This document shows positions 44,813-52,983 of a stretch of 64,000 nucleotides of DNA, piece by piece. This DNA is from JANLUX01 sp031366005 (lineage in GTDB: Bacteria; Bacteroidota; Bacteroidia; AKYH767-A; OLB10): positions 1 through 64,000 of the forward strand of contig JANLZB010000068.1 of the NCBI GenBank assembly GCA_031366005.1. The letters run 5' to 3'. Every line of letters begins with the position of its first letter. The first letter of the stretch is position 1. The notes beneath the pieces were generated by a model, which searched no databases, was not told where the DNA came from, and worked only from the letters and a program-made list of their open reading frames with translations. The position numbers and the translations under genes are program-made.

Positions 44813-44820
44813 TATATTTG
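44813..44820 (+). promoter_or_regulatory. Candidate -7 promoter box for the toxin-antitoxin pair
   Basis: TATATTTG fits TAnnTTTG and lies 20 bases before ATG 44841. No clear -33 TTG is seen. Confidence 0.4.
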
Positions 44821-44840
44821 TTTGAAAAACTATTATTAGA

Positions 44841-45071
44841 ATGAAAACTCTTAATTTTCAGAAAGCAATTATTGACGCATTGAAAGATTTGCCGCAGGAA
44901 AAACTTAAAGAAGTTGCCGATTTTATTTCTTCAATTCGCCAAAAGAATTTTAGCAAGAAACCAGATTCGCAAAATTCCATTTACAAATATGTTTCTGAAT
45001 TAAGTGATAATGAAACGAAACATTTGGAAGAAGAGTTTGTTGATTATAAAAAACTTTATCCGCGTGAATAA
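44841..45071 (+). CDS. Putative antitoxin of a PIN-domain toxin-antitoxin pair
   Basis: A 76-residue protein with an N-terminal helical pattern AIIDALKDLPQEKLKEVADF resembling small DUF2281-type antitoxins, then a charged flexible tail (SKKPDSQNS, KHLEEEFVDYKKLYPRE). I see no clear DNA-binding domain. The stop overlaps the GTG start of the PIN gene by eight bases (GTGAATAA), the usual antitoxin-first coupling. The assignment rests mainly on size and position. Confidence 0.65.
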   Translation: MKTLNFQKAIIDALKDLPQEKLKEVADFISSIRQKNFSKKPDSQNSIYKYVSELSDNETKHLEEEFVDYKKLYPRE

Positions 45072-45456
45072 ATTTGCAGCAGATACCATGGCTGTGGTGC
45101 TTTTTCTTGAGAAAAGGAAACTGCCAAATCTTGTAAAGCAAATTTTTGCGGATGCAAAAAATGGAAATGCGGAAATATACATTCCATCTATGGTTCTTGT
45201 TGAGATCGCTTATCTCAGTCAGAAAAAGAAAATTGAAACTTCGCTTGGAGAGGCAAATAAAATGATTGATTCATATAATACATTCCGGTTTATGCCAATG
45301 ACCGAAGAAATAATCAAATCTACTTTTAAAATAACTGATATAAGAGAATTGCATGACAGAATTATTGCAGGCAGCGCCAAAAATATTGATGCAGAAATTA
45401 TCACCAATGACCCTGAAATAATAAATTCAAAATTTGTAAAAACTGTTTGGAACTAA
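45064..45456 (+). CDS. PIN-domain toxin-like ribonuclease (VapC-type)
   Basis: About 130 residues from GTG 45064; an upstream ATG at 45004 would extend through the antitoxin gene and is rejected. Acidic active-site residues are visible in order: Asp in KFAADTMAVV, Glu in SMVLVEIAYLSQ, Asp in LHDRIIAGSA and Asp in IITNDPEI. VapC-type PIN proteins cut RNA, often tRNA or rRNA, when the antitoxin is lost. The target is unknown. Confidence 0.82.
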   Translation: MNKFAADTMAVVLFLEKRKLPNLVKQIFADAKNGNAEIYIPSMVLVEIAYLSQKKKIETSLGEANKMIDSYNTFRFMPMTEEIIKSTFKITDIRELHDRIIAGSAKNIDAEIITNDPEIINSKFVKTVWN

Positions 45457-45475
45457 CATCCCTGCAGATTTCCAA

Positions 45476-45735
45476 AATCCTGTTAATCATTTTAATCAAA
45501 GTTCAGACAACTTTCCTTGTTTCAATCTCATAGCAGTGCAATCCATCCCAAAATACAATCGCGCACAAATTCACACAAATAAATTGTCATTCATTAGGAA
45601 ACTATTTATGAGTCACCAACACAGCCTTCTCGCATCACAAGACAATCCTGTTAATCATTTAATCTTATAAATCACAGTTCAGACAACCTTCCGTGTTTAA
45701 TTCTCATAGCAGTGCAATCCATCTCAAAATAAATA
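45476..45735. repeat. Two direct copies of a TCCTGTTAATCAT repeat
   Basis: Copy 1 (45476-45556) and copy 2 (45644-45731) share TCCTGTTAATCATTT, AGTTCAGACAAC, CTCATAGCAGTGCAATCCAT and CAAAATA in the same order. They lie in a 486-base gap (45457-45942) with no gene. The TCCTGTTAATCATTTTAATC wording is common in intergenic DNA of Bacteroidota. The rest of the gap shows nothing recognisable. Confidence 0.6.
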
Positions 45736-45942
45736 ACGCCTAAAATACAGGCTTTCTGTAACGGATAAATTCCAAAGCAGCCTGTCAAAACATTTCAGAT
45801 TAGATCGTAAATAATCCTCTTAATTGGAAAGAAGATAAATTTTACATCAATGAATAAAGCTGATTATCTCAATTGATAATTATTAAATTATTACCCGGCT
45901 AAAGCAAAATAATTATTATAAAAATGATCTATGAATTTCTGT

Positions 45943-46659
45943 TTATAAAAGCTCAAACATATCCTTTACCCCGATACTTCTTTCTGCAACATATCCTTCA
46001 CCGTAGGTAACGCCAATAATGCGTCCCATTTCCATGGCACGTCCATGCACAAATTCCATAAATTCTTTTGTTGAGATCGGTGTAACAGGTTCGCTTGAAG
46101 AGGGATCATAAAATTGAGATTTGAAACATCGTACTGCTTCCGTTTTTTTATCTATAAAAGAAGAAATATCCACCACAATATCAGGACGCATATAACGGTC
46201 CTGTATATAATGATATACCGCACGTGGTCTCCAGGCAGTTTGTTGTTGATTATTTAATTGTGTTTCTATTTTTCTCAGCCCTGATAAAAAACAAGATTTT
46301 GAAATGAGAGCTGCTCCCATTCCATGGTCAGTATGACGGTCATTAACAGCATTACACAAAACTATTTCAGGCTGATGCAAACGGATATGCCGTATCACTT
46401 CCAATTGATGTTGTTCATCATTTGCAAAAAAGCCATCGCGAAAGCCAAGATTATTGCGGAAAGCAACACCTAATACTTTGGCGCTTTCTGCTGCCTCCCT
46501 GTCACGCATTTCTGCAGTACCTCTTGTACCCAATTCACCTCTTGTAATATCAATGATGCCAACAGTGCGACCTGCAGCGATGTGTTTGAGCAATGTGCCT
46601 CCACATCCTAATTCAACATCATCAGGATGAGCGCCAAAAGCAAGGATATCAAGTTTCAT
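45943..46659 (-). CDS. bshB1: Bacillithiol biosynthesis deacetylase BshB1
   Basis: BshB1 removes the acetyl group from GlcNAc-malate in bacillithiol synthesis. The zinc motif AFGAHPDDVELGCGGT is at the N-terminus with the metal His and Asp, and VNDRHTDHGMGAAL carries the other His. DITRGELGTRGT and MEFVHGRAMEMG are typical of BshB1. The 238-residue length is normal. Neither bshA nor bshC is in the window. Confidence 0.94.
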   Translation of the reverse strand: MKLDILAFGAHPDDVELGCGGTLLKHIAAGRTVGIIDITRGELGTRGTAEMRDREAAESAKVLGVAFRNNLGFRDGFFANDEQHQLEVIRHIRLHQPEIVLCNAVNDRHTDHGMGAALISKSCFLSGLRKIETQLNNQQQTAWRPRAVYHYIQDRYMRPDIVVDISSFIDKKTEAVRCFKSQFYDPSSSEPVTPISTKEFMEFVHGRAMEMGRIIGVTYGEGYVAERSIGVKDMFELL

Positions 46660-46739
46660 AGGTTACTAATTAACGATCCCGATGTGTCGGGAACGAATGT
46701 TACGAATGTATCGCTACTGCAAAATAAATTCACAAAAGC

Positions 46740-48131
46740 TTATTTGGTTCTAACAAATTTTTGAACTGCAATAGTATTATCTCCAATTAACCGCAATGTA
46801 TAGATGCCGGAATTAAGCTGCTGAATATTAATTTGTGAATTTGATAAAAAATCTTTCTGTATCAGCTGACCGTTTGCATTTAATATTTCGTATTGAGCAT
46901 GATGAAATGAAACAGGTAACAGGATGTTTAATTGATCACTATTGGCTGGATTGGGATAAAGATAAATTTGAGCGGACACATCATTTTGTTTAATGGATGT
47001 GATCGTAGAAACATCTAAAACATATAAACCATTCTGCATGTCAGAAACAATAACATTTCCACTTGGCAGCCAGGGATAAGCACCCCATGCACCGGCATCA
47101 GCAGGAGCGGGATAAGTTCCCAGTGAATCGTTTTGCCAATGCGTATCAAAATAACCGAGTCGTACAGGTGCAGATGGATTACTTATATCATACACCTGCA
47201 AACCGTCCTGGTAATAAGCAAGAAATAAATAATTGTCTTTGATGAAAGGATTATGTGGAGTGGCATCAGGATGAGATTCAAAAGATGCTACAATGGTAAT
47301 ATTGGAAAGATCACTCACATCCACTGAACGCACCGGCTGGCCATCAGGTAACTCCTCGCAAAAAATAATGGTATGCCCGTCATTACTCAATGCGCTGCTG
47401 TGATTATATCCCTGATTAAAATAATTAGTGAGCGAACCAAGCAATTGAAAATGATTGGAGGAATTTAATTTAAAAACAAAGAAGCCATTATACCCTGCTG
47501 ATGCATACACTGTATCATTACGTACATACATATCATGCGCATAACTGAATATGCCCGGATAATCATCTTCAATTTTTCGCAACAAAACCGGAGAGGTAGG
47601 ATTACTAATATCGAACACCGCCATGGCAGCATATCCCACGCTTCCGCCATTTACATATCCACCATACAATTTGTTACCATCAATCCATATAGTATGCGAT
47701 CTTTCAAACAAAGAATTGCTATCATAAACCACATGCACTGAATCAGGCAAGTAACTCATATCAACAATTTGTAAACTATTGGGAGCAGCATCATCACTCA
47801 CGATGTAGCAATAATTTTGATACGTTTTTATCTCATGCCATATGCAATGGTCCCTTCTTGATGGAACAAAATCACATTGAACAGGTGCGGATGGATTGGT
47901 AACATTTATAAAATATGCTCCTGCACTCGATCCTACTATTGCATATTCATTTCCTGTGGTATCAGTCCAGCCCCAGATGCCATTGTACTTAATGCCATAG
48001 GACGGTTCAGCCACTGCCGCAGGATCAAACCAATTGGAAAGCATGCTGATATTTTGTGACTGGTATGTTTGTGCTTTGGTAATATTAATACTAAACACCA
48101 GTACAAGCGCTAAAGAGTAAATTATTTTCAT
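46740..48131 (-). CDS. LVIVD-repeat (choice-of-anchor B) secreted protein with T9SS type A domain
   Basis: A signal peptide (LALVLVFSINITKAQ) precedes a beta-propeller built of repeats such as VGSSAGAYFINVTNPSAPVQ, ALSNDGHTIIFCEELPDG and DGLQVYDISNPSAPVRLGYF, which matches the LVIVD/choice-of-anchor B class. The C-terminal YLYPNPANSDQLNI...IYTLRLIGDNTIAVQKFV is a type A T9SS sorting domain, so the protein is exported and anchored or released. The 463-residue length is normal. The biological role is unknown. Confidence 0.88.
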   Translation of the reverse strand: MKIIYSLALVLVFSINITKAQTYQSQNISMLSNWFDPAAVAEPSYGIKYNGIWGWTDTTGNEYAIVGSSAGAYFINVTNPSAPVQCDFVPSRRDHCIWHEIKTYQNYCYIVSDDAAPNSLQIVDMSYLPDSVHVVYDSNSLFERSHTIWIDGNKLYGGYVNGGSVGYAAMAVFDISNPTSPVLLRKIEDDYPGIFSYAHDMYVRNDTVYASAGYNGFFVFKLNSSNHFQLLGSLTNYFNQGYNHSSALSNDGHTIIFCEELPDGQPVRSVDVSDLSNITIVASFESHPDATPHNPFIKDNYLFLAYYQDGLQVYDISNPSAPVRLGYFDTHWQNDSLGTYPAPADAGAWGAYPWLPSGNVIVSDMQNGLYVLDVSTITSIKQNDVSAQIYLYPNPANSDQLNILLPVSFHHAQYEILNANGQLIQKDFLSNSQINIQQLNSGIYTLRLIGDNTIAVQKFVRTK

Positions 48132-48148
48132 TTGAATTTTATTTATTT

Positions 48149-48156
48149 CAAAGATA
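48149..48156 (-). promoter_or_regulatory. Candidate -7 promoter box for the LVIVD-repeat gene
   Basis: Minus-strand TATCTTTG fits TAnnTTTG and lies 17 bases before the ATG at 48131. Confidence 0.45.
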
Positions 48157-48195
48157 AAAGGAATAAAGAAATATGTTGTGATGTGGATTAAACTT

Positions 48196-49011
48196 TTACG
48201 GTTTATACACGATTAACTCTTTTATCAGTGCAGTCATTTTCTGCTCAGCAGCATTGGCAACTTTTAAAACTTCCTCATGTGTAATGACTTCCGGATCATC
48301 AGAACCGCCCATATCAGTGATAATAGAAATGGCAAACACAGGCAGATTCATGTGTCGTGCTACAATATTTTCAGGCACGGTGCTCATGCCTACGCAATCA
48401 GCGCCTATTGTCTTGATGTATTTATATTCTGCACGTGTTTCAAAAACAGGACCTGTAACTGCAGCATACACTCCTGTGTGACAACGGAAATCTTTTTCTT
48501 TTGCAATGGCAGTTGCTTTTGCAATCATTCCTTTATCATACGGTGCTCCCATATCAGGAAAACGCGGACCTAACTCATCAATATTTTTTCCGATAAGTGG
48601 ATTATTTCCCATAAGGTTAATATGGTCGTCAATGATCATGAGATCGCCTACTTTGAAATTCGGATTTACACCGCCACTTGCATTGCTGAGATACAAACGT
48701 TGTATGCCTAGCATTTTTAAAACACGAATGGGAAATGTAACATCCTGCATGCTGTAACCCTCGTAAAAATGAAAACGTCCCTGCATCACAATTACTTTAA
48801 CTCCGTTCAGGGTTCCGAAAAGCATTTTGCTGCCATGACCGAGTACAGTACTCACCGGGAAATAAGGAATCTCATCATAAGACAGAGAATGTTCTAACTG
48901 TAACTCTTTAACCAATCCTCCTAAACCACTGCCAAGCACAATACCCACTTCAGGTTTAAAATTAGTTCGTTGTTGAATAAAAGCAGCAGTGTCGTTAATT
49001 TTTTGTAACAT
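48196..49011 (-). CDS. punA: Purine-nucleoside phosphorylase (trimeric type)
   Basis: The enzyme splits purine nucleosides with phosphate. VGIVLGSGLGGL is the phosphate-binding start, VMQGRFHFYEGYSMQDVT and LYLSNASGGVNP follow, and the base-binding GPVFETRAEYKYIKTIGADC with VGMST is intact. The 271-residue length is normal for the PunA/PNP trimeric group. Its start overlaps the end of lpxK by 17 bases, so both are probably on one transcript. Confidence 0.95.
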   Translation of the reverse strand: MLQKINDTAAFIQQRTNFKPEVGIVLGSGLGGLVKELQLEHSLSYDEIPYFPVSTVLGHGSKMLFGTLNGVKVIVMQGRFHFYEGYSMQDVTFPIRVLKMLGIQRLYLSNASGGVNPNFKVGDLMIIDDHINLMGNNPLIGKNIDELGPRFPDMGAPYDKGMIAKATAIAKEKDFRCHTGVYAAVTGPVFETRAEYKYIKTIGADCVGMSTVPENIVARHMNLPVFAISIITDMGGSDDPEVITHEEVLKVANAAEQKMTALIKELIVYKP

Positions 49012-50047
49012 ATTTTATAATGTTTTGATCAAACTCATTTTGATTGTTAATGAAATAAACTTCTATGGGTAAATAATAGAATGGTAATTTATTTATGTGT
49101 GATAACAGCGCAGCGTCACTTAGGCGCATGGCATCTTTTTCTGTGGTGATAATTATTTTTTTTCCGGATGCAATAGTATTAAAATTTCGTTCTATTAATA
49201 CAATATCATTTAGTGTGAAAGGATGATGGTCGGCAAAAGATAATGAAGACACATCGTTACAAACACTTTTTAAAAAATTTAATACGGGTTCAGGATTTGC
49301 AATACCTGTTACCAATAGCACATCATATTCCTTTAAAGAATTAATTGCAATCAGGGAATGATCATTAATAGCAATAAGATTTCCATATTTCACTCCTGAA
49401 AAAAATATTTGCTGATGCGGCAGCAGATTTATTTTATCCGCATAAGTCTTTTGAACCAAGTTGTTTAAATCATCAGGACACTTAGTCACAATAATTATAT
49501 CTGCACGTTTCATTCCGTTTCGCGGTTCACGCAAATTACCTGCAGGCAATAAATAAGCATTGAAATAAGGATGATGAAATTCCGTAAGTAAAATATTTAT
49601 TCCACCCTTAACATAACGGTGTTGAAATGCATCATCTAAAATAATAACTCCTGTTAGCGGATGTTGGGTTTTTATTTTTTCAATGGCTTCTACACGCTTC
49701 TCCCCTACTCCAACAATTATGGATTTTGCAAAACGGTGATAATAAAGCATAGGTTCGTCACCCACATCAACTGCAGTAACATTTTCATCAGCCATTAAAA
49801 AACCTTTTGTCTTTCTTCCATATCCGCGACTGAGTGTTGCAACTTTAAATTGCTCTTTCAGCAGATTAACGAGATAAATAACATGGGGTGTTTTGCCTGT
49901 TCCACCGGTACTAAGGTTGCCTACTACTATTACAGGGAATGAAAATGATTTTGATGAAAGTATTCCGGCATCAAAAAGTAAATTGCGTAACCGGATTATT
50001 ATTCCATACAAAAAAGAAAATGGCAGTAATAAAATCCGTGGCGACAT
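48995..50047 (-). CDS. lpxK: Tetraacyldisaccharide 4'-kinase LpxK
   Basis: LpxK phosphorylates the 4' position of the lipid A disaccharide. The N-terminus has a hydrophobic membrane-associating helix (LLPFSFLYGIIIRLRN), then the P-loop GNLSTGGTGKTPH with TLSRGYGRKTKG, VGDEPMLYY and ILDDAFQHR. The 350-residue length is typical. Its promoter box is only about five bases before the ATG, so the message may be leaderless. Confidence 0.95.
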   Translation of the reverse strand: MSPRILLLPFSFLYGIIIRLRNLLFDAGILSSKSFSFPVIVVGNLSTGGTGKTPHVIYLVNLLKEQFKVATLSRGYGRKTKGFLMADENVTAVDVGDEPMLYYHRFAKSIIVGVGEKRVEAIEKIKTQHPLTGVIILDDAFQHRYVKGGINILLTEFHHPYFNAYLLPAGNLREPRNGMKRADIIIVTKCPDDLNNLVQKTYADKINLLPHQQIFFSGVKYGNLIAINDHSLIAINSLKEYDVLLVTGIANPEPVLNFLKSVCNDVSSLSFADHHPFTLNDIVLIERNFNTIASGKKIIITTEKDAMRLSDAALLSHINKLPFYYLPIEVYFINNQNEFDQNIIKYVTKN

Positions 50048-50052
50048 CGCGG

Positions 50053-50084
50053 CAAAAGTATCGGATGCATTTCAATTACATTTG
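50053..50084. promoter_or_regulatory. Two divergent -7 boxes between lpxK and the nif3-like gene
   Basis: Minus-strand TACTTTTG (50053-50060) points to lpxK, whose ATG is at 50047. Plus-strand TACATTTG (50077-50084) points to the gene starting at 50104, 19 bases on. The boxes are 16 bases apart, so their polymerases should compete for space. Confidence 0.5.
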
Positions 50085-50103
50085 TTGCAGTAATTAAATT
50101 GAA

Positions 50104-51198
50104 ATGCAATTAAAACAAATCATCGAAACCATAGAGCAATTTGCTTCTCCATCCTACCAGGAAAGTTATGATAATGCAGGGCTAATTACAGGCAATGGTG
50201 AAATGGAAATTACCGGAGCTCTTATTTGCCTTGATAGCACCGAAGCGGTTATTGATGAAGCCATCCGGAAACACTGCAACCTCATCATTGCCCATCATCC
50301 CATCGTATTCAGTGGCATCAAAAAACTGAATGGCAAAAATTATGTGGAACGAACAATTATAAAAGCAATTAAAAACGATATTGCCATTTATGCTGCTCAT
50401 ACTAATCTCGACAATGTTTATAAAGGGGTGAACCATAAAATCGCTGAAAAGCTGGGCTTAACCAATCTTAAAATTCTAGCACCGGTAAATGGCAAACTCC
50501 GCAAACTGGTAACCTTTGCACCTCATAGCAATATTGATGCTGTGCGTAATGCACTTTTTGAAGCAGGTGCAGGCAGTATTGGTAATTATGATGAATGCAG
50601 TTTTAACATTGAAGGAATTGGCACTTTTCGTGGAAACGAAGCAAGCAAACCTACCGTTGGGGAGAAAGGAAAACGGCAAAACGAACCCGAAACCCGTATT
50701 GAAGTTATCTATGAAATGATTCATGAAAAGGCCATTTTATCTGCCCTCCGTAAATCGCACGCTTACGAGGAAATTGCTTACGACATTTATCCGCTGGAAA
50801 ACAATTACCAGCATATCGGTTCAGGCATGATCGGAGAATTTGCTCAACCTAAAAAGCCTGATGACTTTCTTTCGCATGTTAAATCCGCTATGAAAACGCA
50901 ATGCATCCGCCATACTGCTTTACTGCCAGGTAACATTAAAACCGTAGCGGTTTGTGGTGGTTCAGGAAGCTTTTTATTGTCACAAGCCATTGTGGCAGGA
51001 GCCCAGGCATTTATTACTGCCGATTTTAAATATCACCAGTTTTTTGACGCAGATAACCGCATTCTAATAGCTGATATCGGTCATTATGAAAGTGAGCAGT
51101 TTACTGGCGAGATATTTGAAAACCTCATAAGGCAAAAATTTAATACATTTGCCGTCCATTTGTCAGAAACGAATACAAATCCGGTCAGCTATTTTTGA
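50104..51198 (+). CDS. Nif3-like dinuclear metal-centre protein
   Basis: The Nif3/YbgI family forms hexamers with a two-metal site. The N-terminal motif YQESYDNAGLITGNGEM, the metal-binding LIIAHHPIVFSG and AAHTNLDN, and the C-terminal YHQFFDADNRILIADIGHYE with its metal His/Glu are all seen. The insert between the two halves (about residues 125-235, YqfO-like) gives 364 residues, the long form. The function is unsettled. The next gene encodes a zinc-ribbon coiled-coil protein, a conserved neighbour in many genomes. Confidence 0.93.
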   Translation: MQLKQIIETIEQFASPSYQESYDNAGLITGNGEMEITGALICLDSTEAVIDEAIRKHCNLIIAHHPIVFSGIKKLNGKNYVERTIIKAIKNDIAIYAAHTNLDNVYKGVNHKIAEKLGLTNLKILAPVNGKLRKLVTFAPHSNIDAVRNALFEAGAGSIGNYDECSFNIEGIGTFRGNEASKPTVGEKGKRQNEPETRIEVIYEMIHEKAILSALRKSHAYEEIAYDIYPLENNYQHIGSGMIGEFAQPKKPDDFLSHVKSAMKTQCIRHTALLPGNIKTVAVCGGSGSFLLSQAIVAGAQAFITADFKYHQFFDADNRILIADIGHYESEQFTGEIFENLIRQKFNTFAVHLSETNTNPVSYF

Positions 51199-51270
51199 TT
51201 GAAAATTAAAGATTGAAGATTGGTTTAAATTCATAACTCATAATTCATAACTAATAACTTTAAAAAAAAC

Positions 51271-52113
51271 ATGGCTTTAAAAAAGGCAACAAAAACGCTT
51301 AAAGAGAGACAAAAAGAAAAGGCAGAAGCAGCTCTGAAGCCGGCTCCTAAAAAGATAAATCCTTTAGCGCGTCCTATTGTAAAAGGTGATAACACCGTGG
51401 AAGATAAACTGCGTGCATTATATCAACTACAGTTGATTGACAGTGAGGTGGACAAAATCCGCAATATACGTGGTGAGCTACCTTTAGAAGTGAGTGACCT
51501 CGAAGATGAAATTGTAGGTCTTGAAACCCGCGTTAACAACTATTCAGAAGAAGAAAAAAAGATTGAAGAGCAGATAAGAAACCGCAAGCAGGCAATTAAA
51601 GATGCCAATGCGATGATTAAGAAATACCAGAGTCAGCAAATGGCGGTAAAAAACAACCGTGAGTATGATTCAATCAATAAAGAAATAGAGTTTCAAAATC
51701 TTGAAATACAGCTCAGCGAAAAGCGCATTAAAGAATCAACAGCAGAGCTTGCAGCCAAAAAACAAATTGTGGAAGCAGCCAAAGCAAGTCTTGAAGAGCG
51801 CAAAGCAGCTTTAAAAGATAAAAAAGAGGAGCTTGATTCTATTGTTGCAGAAACAGAGAAGGAAGAAAAAACCTTATTAAAAGAATCTGCTAAAGCAGAA
51901 AACATTATTGAAGATCGTTTGCTTACTGCCTACAAACGCATACGAACCAATATGCGCAATGGATTGGGTGTGGTGAGTATTACACGTGATGCCTGCGGAG
52001 GATGTTTTAATAAAATTCCGCCACAGCGCCAGCTTGATATCCGTCAGCGTAAAAAAGTAATCGTGTGCGAGCACTGCGGACGAGTGCTGGTGGATGCTGC
52101 AATACTTGATTGA
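51271..52113 (+). CDS. Coiled-coil zinc-ribbon protein (CdsZ/DUF164-like)
   Basis: A Lys/Ala-rich N-terminus leads into a long coiled coil (residues about 60-215; IVGLETRVNNYSEEEKKIEE, ELAAKKQIVEAAKASLEERK). A C-terminal C4 zinc ribbon follows: CGGC and CEHCG flanked by RNGLGVVSITRDA and NKIPPQRQLDIRQ. This is the PF02591 type of protein, found next to nif3-like genes. The 280-residue length is normal. It is probably cytoplasmic; its function is unclear. A strong terminator follows. Confidence 0.9.
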   Translation: MALKKATKTLKERQKEKAEAALKPAPKKINPLARPIVKGDNTVEDKLRALYQLQLIDSEVDKIRNIRGELPLEVSDLEDEIVGLETRVNNYSEEEKKIEEQIRNRKQAIKDANAMIKKYQSQQMAVKNNREYDSINKEIEFQNLEIQLSEKRIKESTAELAAKKQIVEAAKASLEERKAALKDKKEELDSIVAETEKEEKTLLKESAKAENIIEDRLLTAYKRIRTNMRNGLGVVSITRDACGGCFNKIPPQRQLDIRQRKKVIVCEHCGRVLVDAAILD

Positions 52114-52136
52114 TAGTTTAAGTAGTTATAAAGTAA

Positions 52137-52173
52137 AAATCCCTGTATGAGACTCATGCAGGGATTTTTTTTT
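52137..52173 (+). terminator. Rho-independent terminator
   Basis: AAATCCCTGTATG pairs with CATGCAGGGATTT (one G-T wobble), with a five-base loop and a run of Ts. It ends the nif3-like/zinc-ribbon transcript and faces the convergent OsmC gene. Confidence 0.85.
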
Positions 52174-52187
52174 GTGGTATAAACCGT

Positions 52188-52607
52188 TTATGCAGTTACC
52201 TGCTCCAATTGCGCCTCATGTGTTATTTCGCAATTTAAAAGTTTTGAAACAGGACAAGTCATACGTGCTTCTTTTACTATTTCCTCAAATTTTTCAGGAG
52301 TTATGCCCGGTACGTTACCCTTAACGGTGAGATGAGAAGTAGTGATGGTTCCCGCTTCAATAGTAATATCACAACGGGTGTTAATATTATCAGGCGGAAA
52401 CCCTGCGTTACCTAACAAAATACTTAATTTCATGCTGAAGCAGCCAGAATGTGCTGCGGCAATCAATTCTTCGGGATTAGATTCCTTTCCATCCTCAAAA
52501 CGCGAGTGAAATGTATAAGGCAAATTGCTTATTAAATTGCTTTGAGTGGTAAGTGATCCTGTACCCTCTTTCGCGCCTTTCCAGTTAGCTGTTGCAAATC
52601 TTTTCAT
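52188..52607 (-). CDS. osmC: OsmC-family organic hydroperoxide reductase
   Basis: OsmC/Ohr proteins reduce organic peroxides through two Cys. They are in AAHSGCFSMKLSILL and ARMTCPVSKLL, at the positions expected for the family. SNPEELIAAAHSGCF is the OsmC hallmark. I use ATG 52607 (139 residues), which gives the family start MKRFATANWKG. A longer frame from 52667 adds 20 residues that cover the TATCTTTG promoter box. Confidence 0.93.
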   Translation of the reverse strand: MKRFATANWKGAKEGTGSLTTQSNLISNLPYTFHSRFEDGKESNPEELIAAAHSGCFSMKLSILLGNAGFPPDNINTRCDITIEAGTITTSHLTVKGNVPGITPEKFEEIVKEARMTCPVSKLLNCEITHEAQLEQVTA

Positions 52608-52634
52608 AATGTTTTTAGTTTTAAAATGAGAGGG

Positions 52635-52642
52635 CAAAGATA
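52635..52642 (-). promoter_or_regulatory. Candidate -7 promoter box for the OsmC gene
   Basis: Minus-strand TATCTTTG fits TAnnTTTG and lies 27 bases before ATG 52607. It lies inside the longer ORF, which supports the shorter start. Confidence 0.45.
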
Positions 52643-52667
52643 GATAAGAGTTGGTGTTTGTTATCAC

Positions 52668-52983
52668 TTCTTATTTCAAGTTAGGTTTCAGTTAAACCCT
52701 TCCGTTTATTCAGGAGATTCCTGATGGACAGGAATAAACTTGTTGAAAAAAAACCAACAAGGTTCGCGCAAAAGAACCCCAACAAGAGTGAATAATAAAG
52801 TAGTCCAGAAATGAAAAACTCTGCGAAAACTAAAAAAACAAATAAGTGTCGATCTCCAACCTTAGTTTATTCACTCATATAATTTATTAAGCTTTCTTAC
52901 GGTAAAATCTTGTGTATTCACCATAATAATTAAACCTACCCTTTACTTCCTCATATTTTAGCAATTCAAAAAACGAATTATAC
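52668..52983. other. Gene-free stretch with small hairpins
   Basis: The 316 bases before the next gene contain CTTGTTG (AAAAAAAAC) CAACAAG, a 7-bp hairpin near 52738-52760, and a GTTC/GAAC pair beside it. I see no ORF and no clear promoter. Confidence 0.35.

Noticed and set aside
45004..45063. Extended PIN toxin start at ATG 45004
   Set aside because: It would read through the antitoxin gene in another frame and add residues not seen in the PIN family.
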